Origin: Candidatus Daviesbacteria bacterium | GTDB lineage: Bacteria; Patescibacteriota; Microgenomatia; Daviesbacterales; UBA10151 | Direction of reading: 5' to 3' | DNA: 35,989 nt | NCBI GenBank assembly: GCA_016187035.1 | Contig: JACPKL010000008.1 | Location: 1-35,989, forward strand | In this document: positions 33,754 to 35,989 of the stretch, one piece after another | Layout of the letters: each line of letters starts with the position of its first letter | Numbering within the stretch: the first letter of the stretch is position 1 | Notes under the pieces: model-generated | Databases searched by the model: none | What the model was told of the DNA's origin: nothing | Seen by the model: the letters and a program-made list of their open reading frames with translations, nothing else | Position numbers and translations under genes: made by a program

Positions 33754-33828
33754 CACAAAGTGTCATTTCTTCGAGCCTGAGCCTCAGAGCCGAAGGCCTG
33801 AGCGAACGAAGTGAGTCGAAGGATAATA

Positions 33829-34841
33829 TGTTTAAAAAACACAACACCAGAAGAGCTAGTAATCCTTTGTTTGTTATATTTAGACTATGTTTAAGCTTAG
33901 TGATGTTTACAGTTTTGTTAGCTGGACTTTATACTGCCTATAAGCAATTTTCAGGTTTTGATCCTTTAAAGCTAGACCCAAAAGGAGCTGTTTATAGTTT
34001 AATTAGTAAAATTCCAGGTCTGAAAGAGAAGCTAGAAACTGGAAGTGGGAAGCTGGAGAATCTAACTTCTAACCTCAAACCTCAAGATCAAGCTTCCGGT
34101 CTCCAGGTTCCATCCTCAAAATATGCTTTTAGATTTTTGCTGATAGCAGATTCTCATAGTGATAATGTTAATTTAAATAAAGCTATTACCCAAGCCAAGC
34201 AAAAATATCCTGATTTAGCTTTTATTATTGGGATGGGGGATTATTCCGAGGTTGGCACAATTGATGAGTTAAAAAAAGCCAAAGTTGAATTAGATAGATC
34301 TGGTTTGAGGTATTTTTTACTTGTTGGAGATCATGATTTATGGGATGCCAGGGATAAAGGCAATGATCCTGGATATAATTTTAAACAAGTTTTTGGTTTA
34401 ACTTACCAAACTTTTATCTATAATAATTTCAAGTTTTTGCTGCTTAATAACAGTGATAATTATTTAGGAATTAGTTCAGAGCAGCAGGATTGGATTACTC
34501 AGGAGCTTGAAAAAGCTAAAAAAGAGTCAGTTTCAGCTATTTTTATCTTTATTCATGAGCCACTTTTTCACCCTTCATCTGACCGTTTTATGGGTAAGGT
34601 GGAAAAAGAGCTTAAAGGTCAGGCTGAAAGGTTAATTTTCCAGCTTAAAACTGCAGGAGTTAAAAAGGTTTTTTCAGGAGATATTCATTATTTTAGTGAA
34701 TATGAAGAGCCGGTAACTAAATTACCTATGGTGACTGTGGGAGCAGCAACAACAGAGAGAAATCCACAAGTTCCCAGGTATGCTGTGGTGTTTGTATTGG
34801 AAAACGGGGATACCAAAGTAGAGGATGTGGAGATAAAGTAG
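33829..34841 (+). CDS. Membrane-anchored calcineurin-like metallophosphoesterase (track start 33750 is upstream; 33829 is likelier)
   Basis: N-terminal TM; FLLIADSHSDNVNL, GMGDYSEVG, GDHD, FIHEPLFHPS, FSGDIHYF. Confidence 0.85.
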
Positions 34842-34892
34842 TTCTTTAATATAACAGTTATAAATATTATAATCGTTATACTCAAAGAGATC

Positions 34893-35402
34893 ATGATCCA
34901 AAGAACACTTATTATTATTAAGCCTGATGGGGTACAAAGAGGGCTGACAGAAGAAATTATAAACCGGTATCAGGCTGTTAATTTAAAACTAATTAAAAGA
35001 AAAGATATCTTAGCGCCTCAAGATATAGTGGAAAAACACTACCCCTTGGATCCTGCTTATTTAAAATCTATTGGAGAAAAAACCATTGCTGCCGGGCAAA
35101 AAGTAAAAAGCGCTGAGGATCAGGGGAAAAAAGTAGTTAGCTGGCTAAGAAGATTTATCACTTCAGGCCCAATTGTGGCACTTCTTTTAGAAGGGGAAGA
35201 TGCAGTTAGTGTAGCCAGGAAAATAACTGGTTTTACAGATCCCCAGACAGCTGAAAAAGGCACCATACGGGGTGATTTAGGTACAGATTCCATTCTCAAA
35301 GCCAACTCAGAAGAAAGACCGGTTTATAATTTAATCCATGCCTCAGGCTCAACTGATGAGGCCAAAAAAGAGATTGAGCTTTGGTTTGGTAGCTCGCCCT
35401 GA
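34893..35402 (+). CDS. ndk: Nucleoside diphosphate kinase
   Basis: IQRTLIIIKPDGVQRGLTEEI; TIRGDLG; NLIHASGSTDEAKKEIELWF. Confidence 0.93.
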   Translation: MIQRTLIIIKPDGVQRGLTEEIINRYQAVNLKLIKRKDILAPQDIVEKHYPLDPAYLKSIGEKTIAAGQKVKSAEDQGKKVVSWLRRFITSGPIVALLLEGEDAVSVARKITGFTDPQTAEKGTIRGDLGTDSILKANSEERPVYNLIHASGSTDEAKKEIELWFGSSP

Positions 35403-35416
35403 GCGTAGTCGAAGGG

Positions 35417-35488
35417 TCGGGGACGAGAGAATTGAACTCTCTACTTCTGCTACCCGAAAGCAGCGGTCTACCGATGACCTAGTCCCCG
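35417..35488 (-). tRNA. tRNA-Pro(CGG)
   Basis: CGGGGAC..GTCCCCG acceptor, D-stem GGTC/GACC, CTGCT-TTCGGGT-AGCAG anticodon arm, GAGAG-TTCAATT-CTCTC T-arm. Confidence 0.9.
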
Positions 35489-35530
35489 TAAGTGAAATTA
35501 TACCTCTTAAAATGTTAAAATATCTATAAT

Positions 35531-35603
35531 GCCCCTGTAGCTCAGTAGATAGAGCAGCTTCGTCCTAAGAAGTTGGCCGGGAGTGCAACTCTCTCCAGGG
35601 GTA
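35531..35603 (+). tRNA. tRNA-Arg(CCT)
   Basis: GCCCCTG/CAGGGGT acceptor, GCTC..GAGC D-arm, GCTTC-GTCCTAA-GAAGT anticodon arm. Confidence 0.88.
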
Positions 35604-35610
35604 CTTAAAA

Positions 35611-35989
35611 ATGGTTAAACGTTTTAACATCATATTAGCTATTAGATTTTTGGGGTATTTGCTGTTTTTTGCAGGCTTAGCTGCTGTGGTGTTTATGTTA
35701 GGACCTTTGATCCAGGCTGAGGTTAAGTATAGGGCAGATAAGATTTTTGGAGTTAAAAGGACTGTAGCTAATGTTGAAAACTTAAGTAACTTAAGTAACT
35801 TAAGTACCTTAGGTGACTTAAAAAGTCCTAGTGAGAACCAGATTGTGCCAGTTTCCACTGAATATGGAATTGTGATTGAAAAAATTAATGCTAATGCCAG
35901 AATTATCCCTAATGTTAACCCAGCTTCTGAGACAGCATATGTCCAGGCTTTAACCCAGGGTGTAGCTGAGGCTTTAGGCTCCACTCCTC
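35611..35989 (+). CDS. N-terminal part of a sortase-like protein (runs off window)
   Basis: MVKRFNIILAIRFLGYLLFFAGLAAVVFMLGPL..IEKINANARIIPNVNPASETAYVQALTQGVAEALGSTP. Confidence 0.6.
   Translation, partial: MVKRFNIILAIRFLGYLLFFAGLAAVVFMLGPLIQAEVKYRADKIFGVKRTVANVENLSNLSNLSTLGDLKSPSENQIVPVSTEYGIVIEKINANARIIPNVNPASETAYVQALTQGVAEALGSTP

Overview
The window looks like a Patescibacteria/CPR-type (Microgenomates-like) chromosome segment; that assignment is inferred from gene content and style. (1) About 1-21083 (minus strand) is one giant mosaic surface-protein locus. It has an N-terminal MerR-type HTH, a TM segment, and then thousands of residues of tail-fibre-like 'GNVGIGTTSP..LHV' repeats, VCBS/FG-GAP-like repeats, LVIVD-like repeats and 'GxxNxFFG' repeats. 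It is interrupted by six intein/HINT domains, all at the same repeat position (LHVVGQ^C ... HN^T). (2) About 21232-27281 (minus) is an F1-type ATPase operon (epsilon, beta, gamma, alpha, delta, b). In the c-subunit position is a protein that fuses a surface beta domain to a c-like hairpin lacking the ion-binding carboxylate. No subunit a is seen. (3) About 27503-35989 (plus) holds leuS, a SprT-like metalloprotease, comEA-like, comEC-like, argS, a metallophosphoesterase, ndk, two tRNAs and the start of a sortase-like gene. The main finding is that the six inteins fall into three pairs by cargo. Two carry a sense-strand, RNase H-fold-like domain. Two carry an antisense bicistronic cassette of tiny membrane proteins (ATGA overlap, sigma70-like promoter). 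Two carry an antisense structured ncRNA gene (sigma70-like promoter, tRNA-like domain, covarying long-range helix, terminator). Other findings are heptamer-repeat frameshifts inside two inteins, in-frame palindromic elements in several genes including ATPase subunits, and 9-nt repeats encoding NLS triplets in argS and the sortase. No database or folding search was run; all family assignments come from reading motifs.
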